This document shows positions 9,801-20,380 of a DNA stretch of 64,000 bases, piece after piece. The DNA lies in contig NC_026493.1 of NCBI RefSeq assembly GCF_000328475.2, positions 434,001-498,000 on the forward strand. The letters are read 5' to 3'. The notes under the pieces are model-generated. The model saw nothing but the letters and a program-made list of their open reading frames with translations. It did not search any database and was not told the origin of the DNA. How positions within the stretch are numbered: position 1 is the first letter of the stretch; every line of letters starts with the position of its first letter. A program made the position numbers and the translations under genes. The stretch comes from Mycosarcoma maydis (Eukaryota > Basidiomycota > Ustilaginomycetes > Ustilaginales).

Positions 9801-11109
9801 TGTGGCGAGTCTTTGAACACCCCAGCGCGATTTCTCTTAGCAACGCAATCGCAGCCGGTAAGCAAAACGATGCCAGCAGGACGAAATTCTGCTGCATGCC
9901 AATGTGCATCCATAGCGCTGCGCTCAACAGAGCGATTGGAATCCAAAGAGATGCCAACCCAGCGGGAAGTTGACTGAACCACTCTGGTGCACCACGCTGT
10001 CCGCCGACGCGTCCGTCTTGGCCATCGTCTGACCTTTTTTGAAGCAACACATCTTGCGTCGCCGATCGACTCATCGCGGAAGCCGATCGACGTGTATCGT
10101 CGAAAAGCACACGAGAAGCCAGCGACCCGCTCGTTGATTTCGCATCTGCACTCTGCGCAAGATCTACTCTCGACGCACCGAGCCCGAGCCCATTGAACGC
10201 GTCTCGAGAGGTGATCGAACACGTCGATCCAACGCGGTACGGGTTGGCCGACGAAGCCGCCGCCGATGCATATCCCTGCGAACCAGGCGCGACTTGATCT
10301 GCGGTCCGACGTGAGCCAGCCGTCTCACCCAGCAGACGGTGTACCATCTCGGGTCCATAGTCGATGCTTGCCTCGTGCTCGCGCGACGGTCCAAAGTCGG
10401 TTAAATGCGTGCGCATATCGAGCTCAATGTGTCGTGTCCATGCCTCAGGCTGTGTGTGAATCAGAAGCGATAAGCTCGGAGCTCGAGCTGCAACGATCGA
10501 TGTTCGATACGACCGGACCGGGGTGAGAATCTTGTTGTTGGTTGATGATCTAGCCAGGATGATGAGACCAGCGGTGGCGAGCGAAGCGAAAACGATTTGG
10601 CTTGTGACCATGATGATCTTGATCTCATGTATATTTGCACAAGTCGAGCTGGTTCGAGTGACCGACGAGCAGCCGACCAGAGACGCGATAGTGGAAAGTG
10701 CGACTACGAGCGCCATGGTTGTCACAGCGATCGAGACGCGCCACGCGCTCCTAGTGCAGCGAAAGCCTGCTGCTAGAGCGCCAAGTATCGCCGGTCTCAG
10801 CACCATGACCGAGGCAGTAGCGAAAACCGTCGCGGCCGAGCTCAAGGCTCTATGGCCAATTGCGTCGCCGCTTGCACTATGCGCGTAGCGAACAAACACT
10901 GGCGTGACCGCGAGTAAAAGCAAAGCGTCCAGCAGACACAGTACTAAGTGCAAGCGCTCCCATACGTCGAAAGCATGCCAACGCGACGCTATGCTACTGC
11001 GGGCAACGTCTCGCAGAGACGCGCGCAAGATGCTCGTTGCTACACCCAGCAGCACGACCAAGCTCGAGCCAACGCTGAGCAAGATGAGGACGACGACGAG
11101 TACAGTCAT
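6808..11109 (-). CDS. Orphan seven-transmembrane protein with very long cytosolic-type tail
   Basis: A single exon of 1433 aa from the first ATG of the frame (11109); the frame extends to 11244 only with a TTG start. Hydrophobic helices lie at about residues 3-28, 53-75, 88-116, 124-147, 165-186, 381-403 and 404-428. Between helices 5 and 6 is a hydrophilic loop of about 195 residues. After helix 7 comes a tail of about 1000 residues rich in Ser, Arg and Asp, with low-complexity runs (alternating Ala-Phe, encoded at about 9548-9567). A 5+2 helix layout with a large third loop and long tail is seen in some fungal G-protein-coupled receptors, but I see no family signature, so the receptor idea is inference only. 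It diverges from the EB1 gene across 976 bp. Function unknown. Confidence 0.75.
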   Translation of the reverse strand: MTVLVVVLILLSVGSSLVVLLGVATSILRASLRDVARSSIASRWHAFDVWERLHLVLCLLDALLLLAVTPVFVRYAHSASGDAIGHRALSSAATVFATASVMVLRPAILGALAAGFRCTRSAWRVSIAVTTMALVVALSTIASLVGCSSVTRTSSTCANIHEIKIIMVTSQIVFASLATAGLIILARSSTNNKILTPVRSYRTSIVAARAPSLSLLIHTQPEAWTRHIELDMRTHLTDFGPSREHEASIDYGPEMVHRLLGETAGSRRTADQVAPGSQGYASAAASSANPYRVGSTCSITSRDAFNGLGLGASRVDLAQSADAKSTSGSLASRVLFDDTRRSASAMSRSATQDVLLQKRSDDGQDGRVGGQRGAPEWFSQLPAGLASLWIPIALLSAALWMHIGMQQNFVLLASFCLPAAIALLREIALGCSKTRHNPEHCDVTRAQVAEINNAAASTRTSTSSSSASAVMVIDTPQCIRNRRSHLRSHSCPLESELNGYGHLDLDTGARSSSSAFAFAFAAKHRQSISSARSVPYLSKHWTAGRVSGDRVVAPRSSFVRGLNLMLNPKPKLEVLPNGLQHRSGRLNARTGRAIKSNFRTAVSESAGELLHLPHVEGQETCDSEQTCFTSQDAVQEAQTASLTTWLCTLERDGRSDGPSFASRASADAPLTDVILDMDDTPGSARLRPDEEALYDHAELASPTKRQLAASDSTHTCIQVSPECTPSRGFSCSHDSHSMRTSHSASRLFSEIMDMVRGNARTDTCNNQAGGALSASANQSSKGYESIAAHHVRGLDSANSRDQTIIIHSNETSEFCTATSQLGSRTCLSSHRSATVDATDALAEPDDSMAHSAQTDLARNASTSSTLSLSSISSRIRSLRRTSSVASCTGESPQVKKMRSRTFASAFGIELSMLRKRDAVDSSPSTSSGTCRSLMEYSFTASPSACETSRRGLVDQASGTSPSVMLDGTNKTHRRNASRADSIMDMSDAECGDTIEEMLEDPVDSYSCISNTSTGAPDADQASPLHPLSAHDSLLDEVDLADVTVNEIWDRSHSSDLHSEAPLSRDHMYEAVDLEDAQLMGFDTRRIVARAPFLDTVLEEEAEGELTVEHVESRTSRETLLQQREAEEQRVKKLLLEHEVLFPHKTLSRIDEVTEVATTLRASSFRANSGASSSKSNRESAESTVDEERVHLGLPISLGCRAQEEEAVGSWCGDVTRSTDSIDDGVDERAQAQQGGRVEEKPLPFVTPRSTNRRRVAAQRRASHDTSAAAATNRMTTRSFFSSSASQPPSELQASPESAMRRLGELGLNEGIWSSSPLHLSLDAPGNTSQSFELVSPRSTQRSMLNAARAKLNTDKLLRLDHADSPKREARDRLADIASSSPVGKRLLHKPVKKRRKSRIKRVAVMVARHQFTVVDEDDSLVQRASTRASQSRA

Positions 11110-11730
11110 GCTTAGACTTGTGCCGTTGGAGGTGGTCGTGAGTGCACCACGATGAGATTCAAGATTGTTTGTGTCCGAGACACAGTCGACACAGATGAGC
11201 CATGCACACCGAATGAAACACCCACCTTGTCCGAGCCAGCTCAAACCCGTCCGAAGCTCGACAGAGAGAGTTCAGTTTCATATGCGCACCACTGCGAGCT
11301 GCTCGTCACTCACCACTCTGCACAGTCACATGCAAACACATGCTCGCGCACCGGAAGCTGTCGGCATCGTCACGTGCACTGTGTAACTCGTGACTGTCTG
11401 AGCTTGTCCGTCCATTTCCAGCTCGCCAATGGGTCTTTTTCAATCAGAGTTGTCAGATGGACGTGTAACGATGCAGTGTTGGACAAGCGAGCAGCGAGGG
11501 CAGCGTCAGCGAGCGCGAGGCAGTTTGAGGCAGCCGAGAGCCAAGAGCCGAGAGTAGAAAGCGTGTCGGTCTGAGACGCGTCGGTGCTGATCATAGATAT
11601 TCATCAATAATAATTTCACGATTCGTCGCTCAAAAAGCGACGTTTCGGCCGACAAGCGTAAAGGCGGAGCAACAGAACAACACACCAACACACCCACCCA
11701 CACAAACACTCGTGACTGTGTGACACACGC

Positions 11731-11751
11731 GCACAACGCACAACGCACAAC
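11731..11751. repeat. Heptamer array (GCACAAC)3
   Basis: Three perfect 7-bp units. The unit is the reverse complement (cyclically) of the GTGCGTT array at 28280-28314, about 16.5 kb away. Confidence 0.9.
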
Positions 11752-11907
11752 CGTACTGTATTTTATTTGAATTTTGGCCACTCAACGTGACGCAGCAATC
11801 GTGAATCACAAGCACTTACGCCTGAATCACGAATCGTGAATCATGAAGCCGTCAGCGTCAAGTGGCGCTGTGTAGTTTTTCTCTGCTCCAAGCAAGAAGC
11901 ACGAGGA

Positions 11908-11949
11908 TCAAAGCACATTGCTCAAAGCACATTGCTCAAAGCACATTGC
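11908..11949. repeat. 14-bp tandem repeat, 3 copies
   Basis: Three perfect copies of a 14-bp unit (TCAAAGCACATTGC). The period is twice the 7-bp period that dominates the intergenic arrays. The array lies about 140 bp upstream of the EB1 start codon. Confidence 0.95.
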
Positions 11950-12085
11950 ACCTTGGTGATTCACGAATTCTAATTCGGAATGCATTCCCATTCCCATTCC
12001 CATTCGTGATCCTCGTTTGCCATCACCATTACCATCGACAACATCCAACACACATTTGCATAAGCTTATTCGGGCTGGTTGCATC

Positions 12086-12961
12086 ATGGGTGAATCACGT
12101 ACGGAGCTGATCCACTGGATCAACGAATTGCTCGGCTTCTCGTATACCAAGGTCGAACAGTGTGGTTCCGGTGCAGCGTACGCACAAATCATCGATTCGA
12201 TCTACTACAACGTGCCGCTCGCCAAGATCAAGTTTGACGCCAAACACGACTATGAATACATCAACAATTTCAAGGTACTGCAAGAAGCGTTCAAGCGCAA
12301 CCGCATCGACAAGCCTATTCCGGTTGATCGACTGATCCGGTGCAAGATGCAGGATAACCTCGAGTTTCTGCAGTGGTTGAAGAGGTACTGGGATCAGAAC
12401 TTCTCGGGAGAGATGTACGATGCCGAGGCGAGGAGGGGGGGTGTTGGAGCTGCACCACCGCCGCTGGTGGGAGCGGTGAGTGTGGGCGCTGCTCGATCGA
12501 CGGGCGCTGCGAGAGCTGCGCCAAGTGCGCAAGCTGCCACTAGCAGGTCTAGCGCGCGAGCTCCGCCAGCAGCTGCTTCCACCACAAGACGACCGCTCGG
12601 TGGAGCACCAGCCAGGGCACCAGCAGCCTCAGCAGCTTCGGTTCCCAACGAAACTATCCAGGCTCTCACAGCTCAGATGGACGAGATGAAGGTTTCCGTC
12701 GACTCACTCGAAGCCGAACGCGATTTCTACTTTGCAAAACTGAGGGACATTGAGATCCTCGTACAGGAGCGCTTGGGCGTATTGGCCGAACAGTTTCCAG
12801 CCCCGAGCGAGGACGACGACCCGGAGGGCTTGCATGTCGGAAGCGAGGAGCAGGAAAGTTTGAAGCAGATCCAGGCCATCTTGTACAGTACCGAGGAAGG
12901 CTTCGAGTTGCCAGAGGGCGGCGACGAATTGGTGCAGCCGGACGAGGATGAGATGTTCTAA
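12086..12961 (+). CDS. EB1/Bim1/Mal3-family microtubule plus-end tracking protein
   Basis: A single exon of 291 aa. The start at 12086 gives MGESRTELIHWINE, which lines up with the N-terminus of fission-yeast Mal3; the longer frame upstream is dropped. Residues 1 to about 105 form the calponin-homology domain that binds microtubule ends (INELLGFSYTKVEQCGSGAAY, then YEYINNFKVLQ, RCKMQDNLEFLQWLKRYWDQ). An Ala/Pro/Arg-rich linker follows (about 115-195). The EB1 dimerisation coiled coil with its FYF-containing segment (about 200-240) and an acidic tail ending DEDEMF complete it. Known of the family: dimers track growing plus ends and recruit partners such as CAP-Gly proteins through the terminal acidic-aromatic residues. 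Here the terminal residue is Phe rather than the usual Tyr. It converges on the homeobox gene. Confidence 0.95.
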   Translation: MGESRTELIHWINELLGFSYTKVEQCGSGAAYAQIIDSIYYNVPLAKIKFDAKHDYEYINNFKVLQEAFKRNRIDKPIPVDRLIRCKMQDNLEFLQWLKRYWDQNFSGEMYDAEARRGGVGAAPPPLVGAVSVGAARSTGAARAAPSAQAATSRSSARAPPAAASTTRRPLGGAPARAPAASAASVPNETIQALTAQMDEMKVSVDSLEAERDFYFAKLRDIEILVQERLGVLAEQFPAPSEDDDPEGLHVGSEEQESLKQIQAILYSTEEGFELPEGGDELVQPDEDEMF

Positions 12962-13369
12962 CAGCGCGTACGTGCCGAATGTGGACGCCCGAGTGGCACA
13001 TCGATGACTCACACGCCAATTTACATGAAACCGCAACACGCAAAGCGAGCGTCCACACGTTGCTCGCCCGGATGTGTGTGCCTCTGCAGCGAGTCGAGCC
13101 ATCTGGCGTCGATTACACCAGAAAACTCTCGTAAAACTCAACTGAGCAGTGACCACGGTGCGTCCCAGTTAGACATGCACGCTGAAGCATCCGAGCCAGC
13201 TATCGAGGCAGCGCACAGAGCCTGCTCAACTTCAAACGCCGTCTCACGCGACACTTGGGCCTTTCACGTATCATCACACCCCGTGCCCGTTGGCCACATA
13301 TGCGTGAAGACGAATCGCGATTCCATGCACAACACGCGCAGCGCTGCGTTGCCAACACGGCAGAGTGAG
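12962..13369. other. Convergent 3' spacer between EB1 and homeobox genes
   Basis: These 408 bp hold the 3' ends of both flanking genes. I see no gene or array here. Confidence 0.6.
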
Positions 13370-16300
13370 TCATTCTAGCTCGGTTTTAGTTTTGGTTTTG
13401 GTTTCAGTTTCAGCTTTAGCTTTTGCACCGGCGCCGACCATGTCGATGTTGATGTCGATGTTGGTGAGTGAGCGAACGTCCATTCTGTGACATCTCGAGT
13501 GCGTTTGTTCTGGACGAAGCTCTGTTGAGGAATCTTGCAGATTCGTGCGCGAGACGTGCGAGGCTGGAGCGTATGCGATGGATCGACGACGTGTGGGTTG
13601 GCTTGCATCGGGGCCTAGGCACGGGGACGAGGATGCGCAGACGTGGACGGCGGCAGTACGGATGGGCGAGGCGGTGTTGGCGGTACGGCGAGAGCAAGCA
13701 CGCAAAGCGCTGCAGCCTGTCGACTCGCTTGGCTGCTCAGCATGACGAGAAACATGATCGTCGGAAACCGAATCACTACTTTGAGGCGACATGCTCGCCG
13801 GATGAGCACAGATCGAGTGGCTCGTACCGCTTTTTTGCGTGCCACTCTGAGCTTGCATGTCATCTCGACGCGCGTCTCCTGTACGCATCGGTGGCAGTGT
13901 CTGCGACTGCATATTGGTCGTGCGTACATCGTACGGCGCGTACCTCTGGTGCGCTCTCCTACTCGACACCAGCACCGGCAGCCGCGACACGGCATCCGTC
14001 GACGAACGGTACCTCATCCCAGACGCTTTCGGTGCTGCACTCTGCGTTTGCGTATCAGCATTGTGAGGCGGCGATGTGCTCCGACTGGTGGTATGCTTCT
14101 TGAGTTCATGGTGGAGCATTCGCTGCTGCGCGTGCCATTCAGCAGTCAACGTGGTGCGCACTTGCTTGATCCCCGCTCCGTTATCTGGCCACGATGCTAG
14201 CGAGCGCGCACTGGTAAATGTGGCGCTTCGATCGCGTCGATCGCGTCGAACCAAGCTCATCTCGCCTACTTGCGCACTGGTGCGTAGCTGATGTTCGGGT
14301 GGAGTGGCGCGTCGCGCATGCGGTTGAGCCGCAAGCTGCGGCTGTGCGGTAGCTGTCGCAGAGTAATGCCGGTGCGAGTACTCTTGCTGCAAGAAGGGAG
14401 GAGGATACAGAGCGTGATGGTGTTGGTGAAGAGCGGGAAGGCTGAAGCTTTCCTTTTGACTTGTCACGATAGCCGGTGCGATCACGCCAGATCGTACAGG
14501 TGTGAGCGGTGGCATCAGAGTGCAAGGTGGAAGGAACGATGTAGCGTGACTGCTGCGAGCCGACAACGTTTCGAGATGTGTCGCACTCCCCGGACCGGTG
14601 TAGGTGGGAGTCGAAATGGTAGCGGTAGCAGGAGTGTGTGCATCCAGCAAGAGCTGGTTGGTGGCTGGATGAGGCGCGAGGTGGGGGACGTTGATCCGAA
14701 GCGCAGCAGCAGATCGGGAAGCTCGAATTCTCGCGAGCCCTCGACGTCGATCGTTTTCGGTGAGCTCGCACTCGTATGAGTTGCGAGCAGCCTGAGCTGA
14801 GATTGCAGCGACCGAGTCTGTCGCACCATCGCGCTCACGTCCACGCGCATACCCACCACTACCGTGCGAATGCGTTGCCGAACGCTGTCGATACACTTGC
14901 TGCTCACGCTCATGCCGTTGAGCCGAATAGTAGCGCTGCTCGTGCGGACCTCGACAGCCAATCTCTCGAGCCGATCCCCCACTTGTTCTCTCGAGCTCGC
15001 GAATCGCAGCCTTGCTCTCCGCCTCCTCCTGCGCCGAAGGGTTGAGCGCAAGACGCATCGTGTGCTGACGCCACGCGCGTGTTCGTTCATCCTCGTTGGA
15101 CGAAAATCGCATCTTTCCCGTCGATCGCAACAGGTCCTGCACAATGTCGAACGAGAGAAGCGGTGTCGAGGGCGAACATGGATACGCCGAGAGCAAGGAT
15201 TGCACCGCCTCCATCATTCTTTTCTTACCCACTTGACGTCTGTTTTGGAACCAGACCTGTGCAGTAGCGCGCAGCGAAAACAAAGCATCGAGGCCAAGAG
15301 TCGGTTAGCTCAGATACAGACAAGAGGAGCAGCAAACGTGTACGCACTTGGACTTTTCGCGGAGAAACACCAAGTTGGGAAGCGGCAGCCTCACGCGACT
15401 GTGTAGATGGAAAGTGTGTCTGCGCAGCAAGCAAGAATCACGAATGAAGAGTGGGTCAGTGTATAGACTCTCGAGTGCGAGTGCGAGTGCGAGGCAATTT
15501 GGCCGACGTTATGGTTTGCTCATTCGCTTTTTGGTGGCGACTCGATCGTTTGTGATTTTGTCATAGCTTAATGAGACACGGGATTGGATATGAAAGACCT
15601 GAAAACCCAGCTGCTGATGCTGATGCTACGTAAAGCCCGCAGTCGCAGCCAACCCCGCATGAAGCGTCGTATTGTATGAACGCGTCAACACGTACGCGCC
15701 ACTACGCCACAGTGAATCTGAATCACCCACTTGTCTTATTGCTCGGCGGCGCTCCCACCTCGATCGAAACCAACGCCACTGACCGACGCCGTCACGACCG
15801 ACTCGATGTGTTCTGCATTGAATGATACTCACCTTGTCTAGAATCTTGTAGAGCACTTTCGACTGTTCCAAAGAGAGCAATCTCCTGCTCCTGCCATTGA
15901 CGTTTCGTTTGCTATTACCAGTTCCAGGAGGAGAGTTTGTGGCTGAGCCGGTTCTGCTGCGTCTTTCCGCGTTGCTTACTGCGCCTTCGATCGAAGAGAG
16001 ACCAGCATCTGACCAACGGTCGTCGTCTTGGTCGGCTTCGTCGCAAACCAGCATATCTTCGTCACTGAGAGAGAGGCTGGCGTTGTCGTCCTGTCTCGAA
16101 GCAGCCAGTACGAGAGCAGCCGCACCAGAAGAAAACGACGACGAAGATACTGCTAGTGGTGGTGCTGCGAGGCCCGGTTTGGGCGTTGTTGCCTGGAACG
16201 CCGGTGAGACAGGTGGATGAGGCTGGTGGGGGAAATGGTGAGATCGAGGACGGTAAGCATGAGTTGGATCAGAGGTTGCGTGGAAGCGAGAAGGGTGGGA

Positions 16301-16444
16301 GAGAGCTAGAGATGATGGAGATGAGGCGCGATGTTGCATCGGATCGACGCTTCTTCGGCTTCTTGAAGAGCAAGCTGCGGTTCGCGGAGAGTGCGCCATT
16401 TTCAACTCGCTTGATCGCAGCAACGGTGGTTGAGCAACGAGCAT
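13370..16444 (-). CDS. Homeodomain transcription factor, three exons
   Basis: Spliced on the minus strand: 16444-15833, 15419-15348 and 15256-13370. The introns are 413 and 91 nt, with GTGAGT and GTGCGT donors and CAG acceptors, all phase 0. The 72-nt middle exon encodes homeodomain helix 2. Joined, residues about 184-242 read SRRLLSLEQSKVLYKILDK, then THFPSTQSREAAASQLGVSP, then RKVQVWFQNRRQ, giving the classical 60-residue spacing with the invariant WFQNRR of helix 3. The product is 856 aa. The N-terminal 180 residues are Ser/Pro-rich with an acidic patch, and the long C-terminal part is disordered, ending in alternating Lys/Glu-Thr. Known of the family: nuclear DNA-binding regulators; in smuts homeodomain proteins control mating and development. 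It is not obviously the bE/bW pair, because no divergent partner is present. MLVAQ (16444) is the first ATG after a TATA box; a second Met (MAHSP) lies at 16399. Confidence 0.88.
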
Positions 16445-16536
16445 CGGTGGCGGGTTTCTTCCTCCTCCAGTTCTCTTTTCACTTGTGGAGAGAAAGAGGA
16501 TCCAATGAAAATGTGTGACGGATGATGGGGCCTGTT

Positions 16537-16549
16537 CTCTATATAGATT
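16537..16549 (-). promoter_or_regulatory. Candidate TATA box of the homeodomain gene
   Basis: The minus strand reads TCTATATAGAG about 95-105 nt upstream of the first ATG at 16444. Position and sequence fit a core promoter TATA element. No transcription start data are available, so this is inference. Confidence 0.5.
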
Positions 16550-17820
16550 CCAGGAGGGTTGTACAAAGACTTGTACACCCAAGGCAAGCTCTTAGCACAG
16601 AACGAATAGGCCCGAAAGCTGTGCTGTTACGAGGCTCGAGTTTAGTCCCTCTTAATGCTGCGTATGGAGTGTCTGGAGATTGTTCTCGACGGCTTGAGCG
16701 CCACACCAAAGTGTTGAGAGCGCCGATTGGGGCAAGTAGGCGGCGCGAATAACACTTTTCGGCTTGGCGATGAAGCAACTAGCGACGATCAGAGCAACAG
16801 CTAATGTGCACGGATGCAAGCACGGCGTCGCGCTGTTTTCGTCAAGAAGCCAAGTACGAGACCCAAGTGAGCGGTGCGAGCCACGCAATCGGATTGTGTA
16901 GATTTGCAGCTGCAAACGGACGCCTGTGCGCGAATCGTGAATGAAACGGCGAAAACGCAACGAGTGACAACCACGCTTGAGCGGCTTCACCGGTAGCAAG
17001 CAGGATGGAGAGCGAGTTGATGATGGCCTTGGCAGGGGCGTGGGAAATTCGAGTGGCTCCAGATGGCGACGTGAAGCGATCCAAGCGCCGCGCCAGTTGA
17101 AGCACGATACACAATCAACGAGAGCTGCAATATTATAAACGCGGAGCGATCTGAGCGCGCACTGTTAACATGCAGACTTTGGCGAACAAGACTGCTTATC
17201 CGTTGGTTGGATCGGTAAGAGAAGAGAGCAAAGATGGTCAAGGTGGTGGTAGCAGCAGAAGGGTCAGGGGCTGATGGCGAGGAGAAGGGGAGCTCAAAGA
17301 CATGCGCAACCACACACACAGAGACACACGCATATTACAGGCACACGCAAGATAAGGGCGAGCGGTGATAGATGAATGGCTATGTTGGTCATCAACGCTC
17401 GAGCTGTGCTTCATTTGTACTGTAAGTTGATGGGGGAAGAAAGGGGAGGACACAGGGGGGTTACCGCACGCTAGAGCCGCCAAGAGATCCGAGGCGAGTG
17501 CAGCCTGAGAATCACGAGAGAGGCGCACCACTCAACTAGACAATGCTTATACCAGCAGATGAAATGACTCGCTCGGAGCGGTGAGGTGCGCGATGAGGAT
17601 GTGGCGACAGAGACACACACATCCACACATGCACCTCTGCTGGACGAAAGGTGGCGGTGCCATGCTAGATGAAATGGCAGATGAAATGAAGAAAGGAAGG
17701 TGGTGTGGTTCAACCATTCTCGATGAGTTGAGATGAAAAATCGTGAATGGTTGTCCTTTACGCATTCCGGTGCACAGGTACAGCACTTACGACTCACGAC
17801 TCGCAACGCACAACTCAAGA

Positions 17821-17876
17821 CTCACGACTCACGACTCACGACTCACGACTCACGACTCACGACTCACGACTCATGA
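17821..17876. repeat. Heptamer array (CTCACGA)7 plus one variant
   Basis: Seven perfect 7-bp units at 17821-17869 and an eighth with T for C (CTCATGA). Related units flank it on both sides. The unit shares TCACGA with the arrays at 6231 and 39201. Confidence 0.97.
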
Positions 17877-19854
17877 CTTATGACTCGAGAGCGGTGCTAC
17901 TCGAAACTCGCCGACTCTTGACTTAATAAACGAGTATGCTTGCCGTGTGACTACTCCTGGCTGAGATTGCAATCACGGCCACAGGCACAATCACGAATAC
18001 GACTCGTGAATCTGTTCAGTCTGTCTTCGTGGTATTCTCAGTGATGGCCTCTCGCATGTCTCTCGCATGTATAACAGAATCGCGGGCACAACGCAAATGA
18101 ACCAATCACGAATCTTGAATCCACACAAGCTGTGTTTCACACTCTGCATGAGGCTGGCAACCGCTCATGATGCTGACCATGTATCGACTGCCATGCAAGG
18201 ATCAACGGGTGTCGTCAGTTGGTTCCTGTGGCGATCATTGTTCTTTTATTCTTCAAGCTAAACAATCGAGAATGAAAGCCAGACAAAAGCAAAACGCACT
18301 AGTGCGCTTGGACTCACGACTCTTGATTTATGCGTAATGTGTGCTCTCCACCATTCACGATTAAGCTTGACAAATGTGAGCGTTTCCCATGACGAGTAAC
18401 TGACAGTCGTCGATCTGGTTCAAGCGTACTTTGATCGCGCACAACAAATCGTGACTGGTTTCATCCAGAGCAAGGCAATCATCTACAGTCGTGAATGTTC
18501 TCGATGGGTGTCTAGCTCGGATTTCTGCTGAGCCGTCATATTCATGAATCTGTTGGGCAAACGGAAAAGAGGACGCTGGATTTTTTTTTTCCTTTGGCCT
18601 GGTCGACTGACGACTGAAAGTACGATCGATGATTGTTGTATCATCAATCACCCCTTTGATCGCTTCCAACATTCACAATTCGGGAGTTAGCGTGTGCAAG
18701 CGTGAAGCAGGCGCAGCCCAACACGAAGCTGGACATAAACCTTTTTCCAAGCCAAGTTGCATTCGTGATTCACAATTCACGATTCTGCAGAAGCCGATGC
18801 GACGAATGCGGCGGCAGAACAAGTTTCACACGTGCATTCGTGGTGTAGTCAGATGAGCCCAAGTTGCCTGGCCGGACCTTCTCGGCTCGAGTGTGCATGT
18901 GGGGTCCAACAGGTGGCGAGGCATCTTTGCACTCGACAACCCGCTAAGTTACAGTAAGTTCAAGCAGGTTGGGTGTATGTATGCAGCGCTCGGATCGTGG
19001 CGCTCTGAGACGATCCGACGCCGCTTGCACTCGCGAGTGTATCACAGCATGCACCATTAGACTATGAACATGACAGGTACAAGTGGGATGGTACGAGTCG
19101 AGTACCGGCGTGGTTCGAGACGCGAATGGCAGAGGCAGGATGTTGCGGTGGACTTACGAATGTGAAACGAGCTGCGGTGTCAAGCAGAGCTCCATCACAT
19201 TGTCCACAATGTCGTCGTCTTACCAGAGTCCAAGCCCAAGTCACAGAGTGCTTTTGCGGGGGGTTACGTCGGCAGATGTAACTTAAATGAAAGCAATCCA
19301 AGCCCGCATGCATGCAGACGAGACGAGATCTGGAAGCATTCCAACTTGAATCAAGTCGTGAGTGCAGCTGGACCATCACGAGTGTCAGCTGCATCCGTCG
19401 GACAAAAGGCATGTGCAAGCGTTGAAAGTACATGGTATTAAAGGGGCGCTGTGCCGATCGGCTCTTGGCGTCTCTGTGCCACGGCATCGTACCTTTATGT
19501 CTGGACGCTACCAGCACTGGTCCGCCATGCAACAATAGGTACCTAACATCGGACACATACTCGCCGAGTCCCGCTCTGTGCTCCAAACACGAACCGAACT
19601 CAACTCAACCCAACCCACAAAGCCATGCAACCTTAAGCGCCACCACGACGCTGCGGGAGAGGTCAGTCTTGACGTAACGCTCACATGTGAAACAGCACTC
19701 AGCCATATCGTATACCCCTTTGTTTGTCGGCTGCCACCTTGGATTGGTGTCTCTTGGCCGTTGGTGCTTTGGCGCTTGCCCCGACGGATGCAGTCTAACA
19801 CGTATGATTCACCAGTGTGGCCGCCTTCGCCTTCTTGATTGTACACCTCGCATT

Positions 19855-19878
19855 GTGATTCGTGATTCGTGATTCGTG
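19855..19878. repeat. Heptamer array (GTGATTC)3
   Basis: Three perfect 7-bp units plus GTG. It is the reverse-strand form of the GAATCAC unit. Confidence 0.9.
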
Positions 19879-20380
19879 GGTTTTGGATCTGGCACAGACA
19901 TGACAGGCACACCAAGCGAATCGTGAATCTTACATATTCAAGATTTTGATGGTCTTTGTGGGCGATCCACGATTTCCTCATGCACAAACACGAAAGTCGA
20001 AATTTCTAGATTTCAGCTCTGACGCGAGTATAATTACGCACAGAAACCCAAAAAAAAGGGGAGCGTCGGGCGAGTTTGCGCGTCGTCTCCCGATCTCCCG
20101 ATCTACCGATCTGGCGCTTGCTCGCTACACCTTCTCTGCCGCTCATAACTCTGGCAGAACCAAGGAACCGCTTCAGCGTGATACTAGCTCGCAGCGTGAA
20201 CGAATGAGCGTCAGAGATACGGTTAAAATGATTCACGATTTTGGAATGCAGACGATCACGGATAGGGAAAAAGTGTATGTACATGTAGTGACTATGATCG
20301 AACCAAATAAGAGTGTGCTACATATGCAGGACAATGCGATGCAAGAGACAAGACCAACTTTACAAGTGATATTTGAGTTG

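Larger units (their letters stand above)
11110..12085. other. Divergent intergenic region between 7-TM gene and EB1 gene
   Basis: No gene is supportable here. The region holds two repeat arrays (11731-11751 and 11908-11949), a TCACGA dyad at 11826-11838, and a hexamer run of CCCATT near 11985-12005. It should contain the promoters of both flanking genes; I see no convincing TATA box. Confidence 0.65.
16445..20380. other. Long 3.9-kb intergenic region upstream of the homeodomain gene
   Basis: I find no frame here with a recognisable domain, good codon use or plausible splice-linked neighbours. The short open frames near 17238-17818 and 19062-19586 look random. The region holds heptamer arrays at 17821-17876 and 19855-19878, scattered TCACGA-type motifs and an 8-bp period CCGATCT run near 20090-20115. 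The length suggests an extended control region for the homeodomain gene, which starts at its left edge; that is inference. A small secreted-protein gene could be missed. Confidence 0.55.

Noticed and set aside
11110..11244. N-terminal extension of the 7-TM protein by 45 residues
   Set aside because: It opens only with TTG; the first ATG at 11109 directly precedes transmembrane helix 1.
19062..19586. 174-aa minus-strand frame in the homeobox-TDT spacer
   Set aside because: Composition looks random (many Arg, His, Cys), with no motif and no adjacent exon that would extend it.
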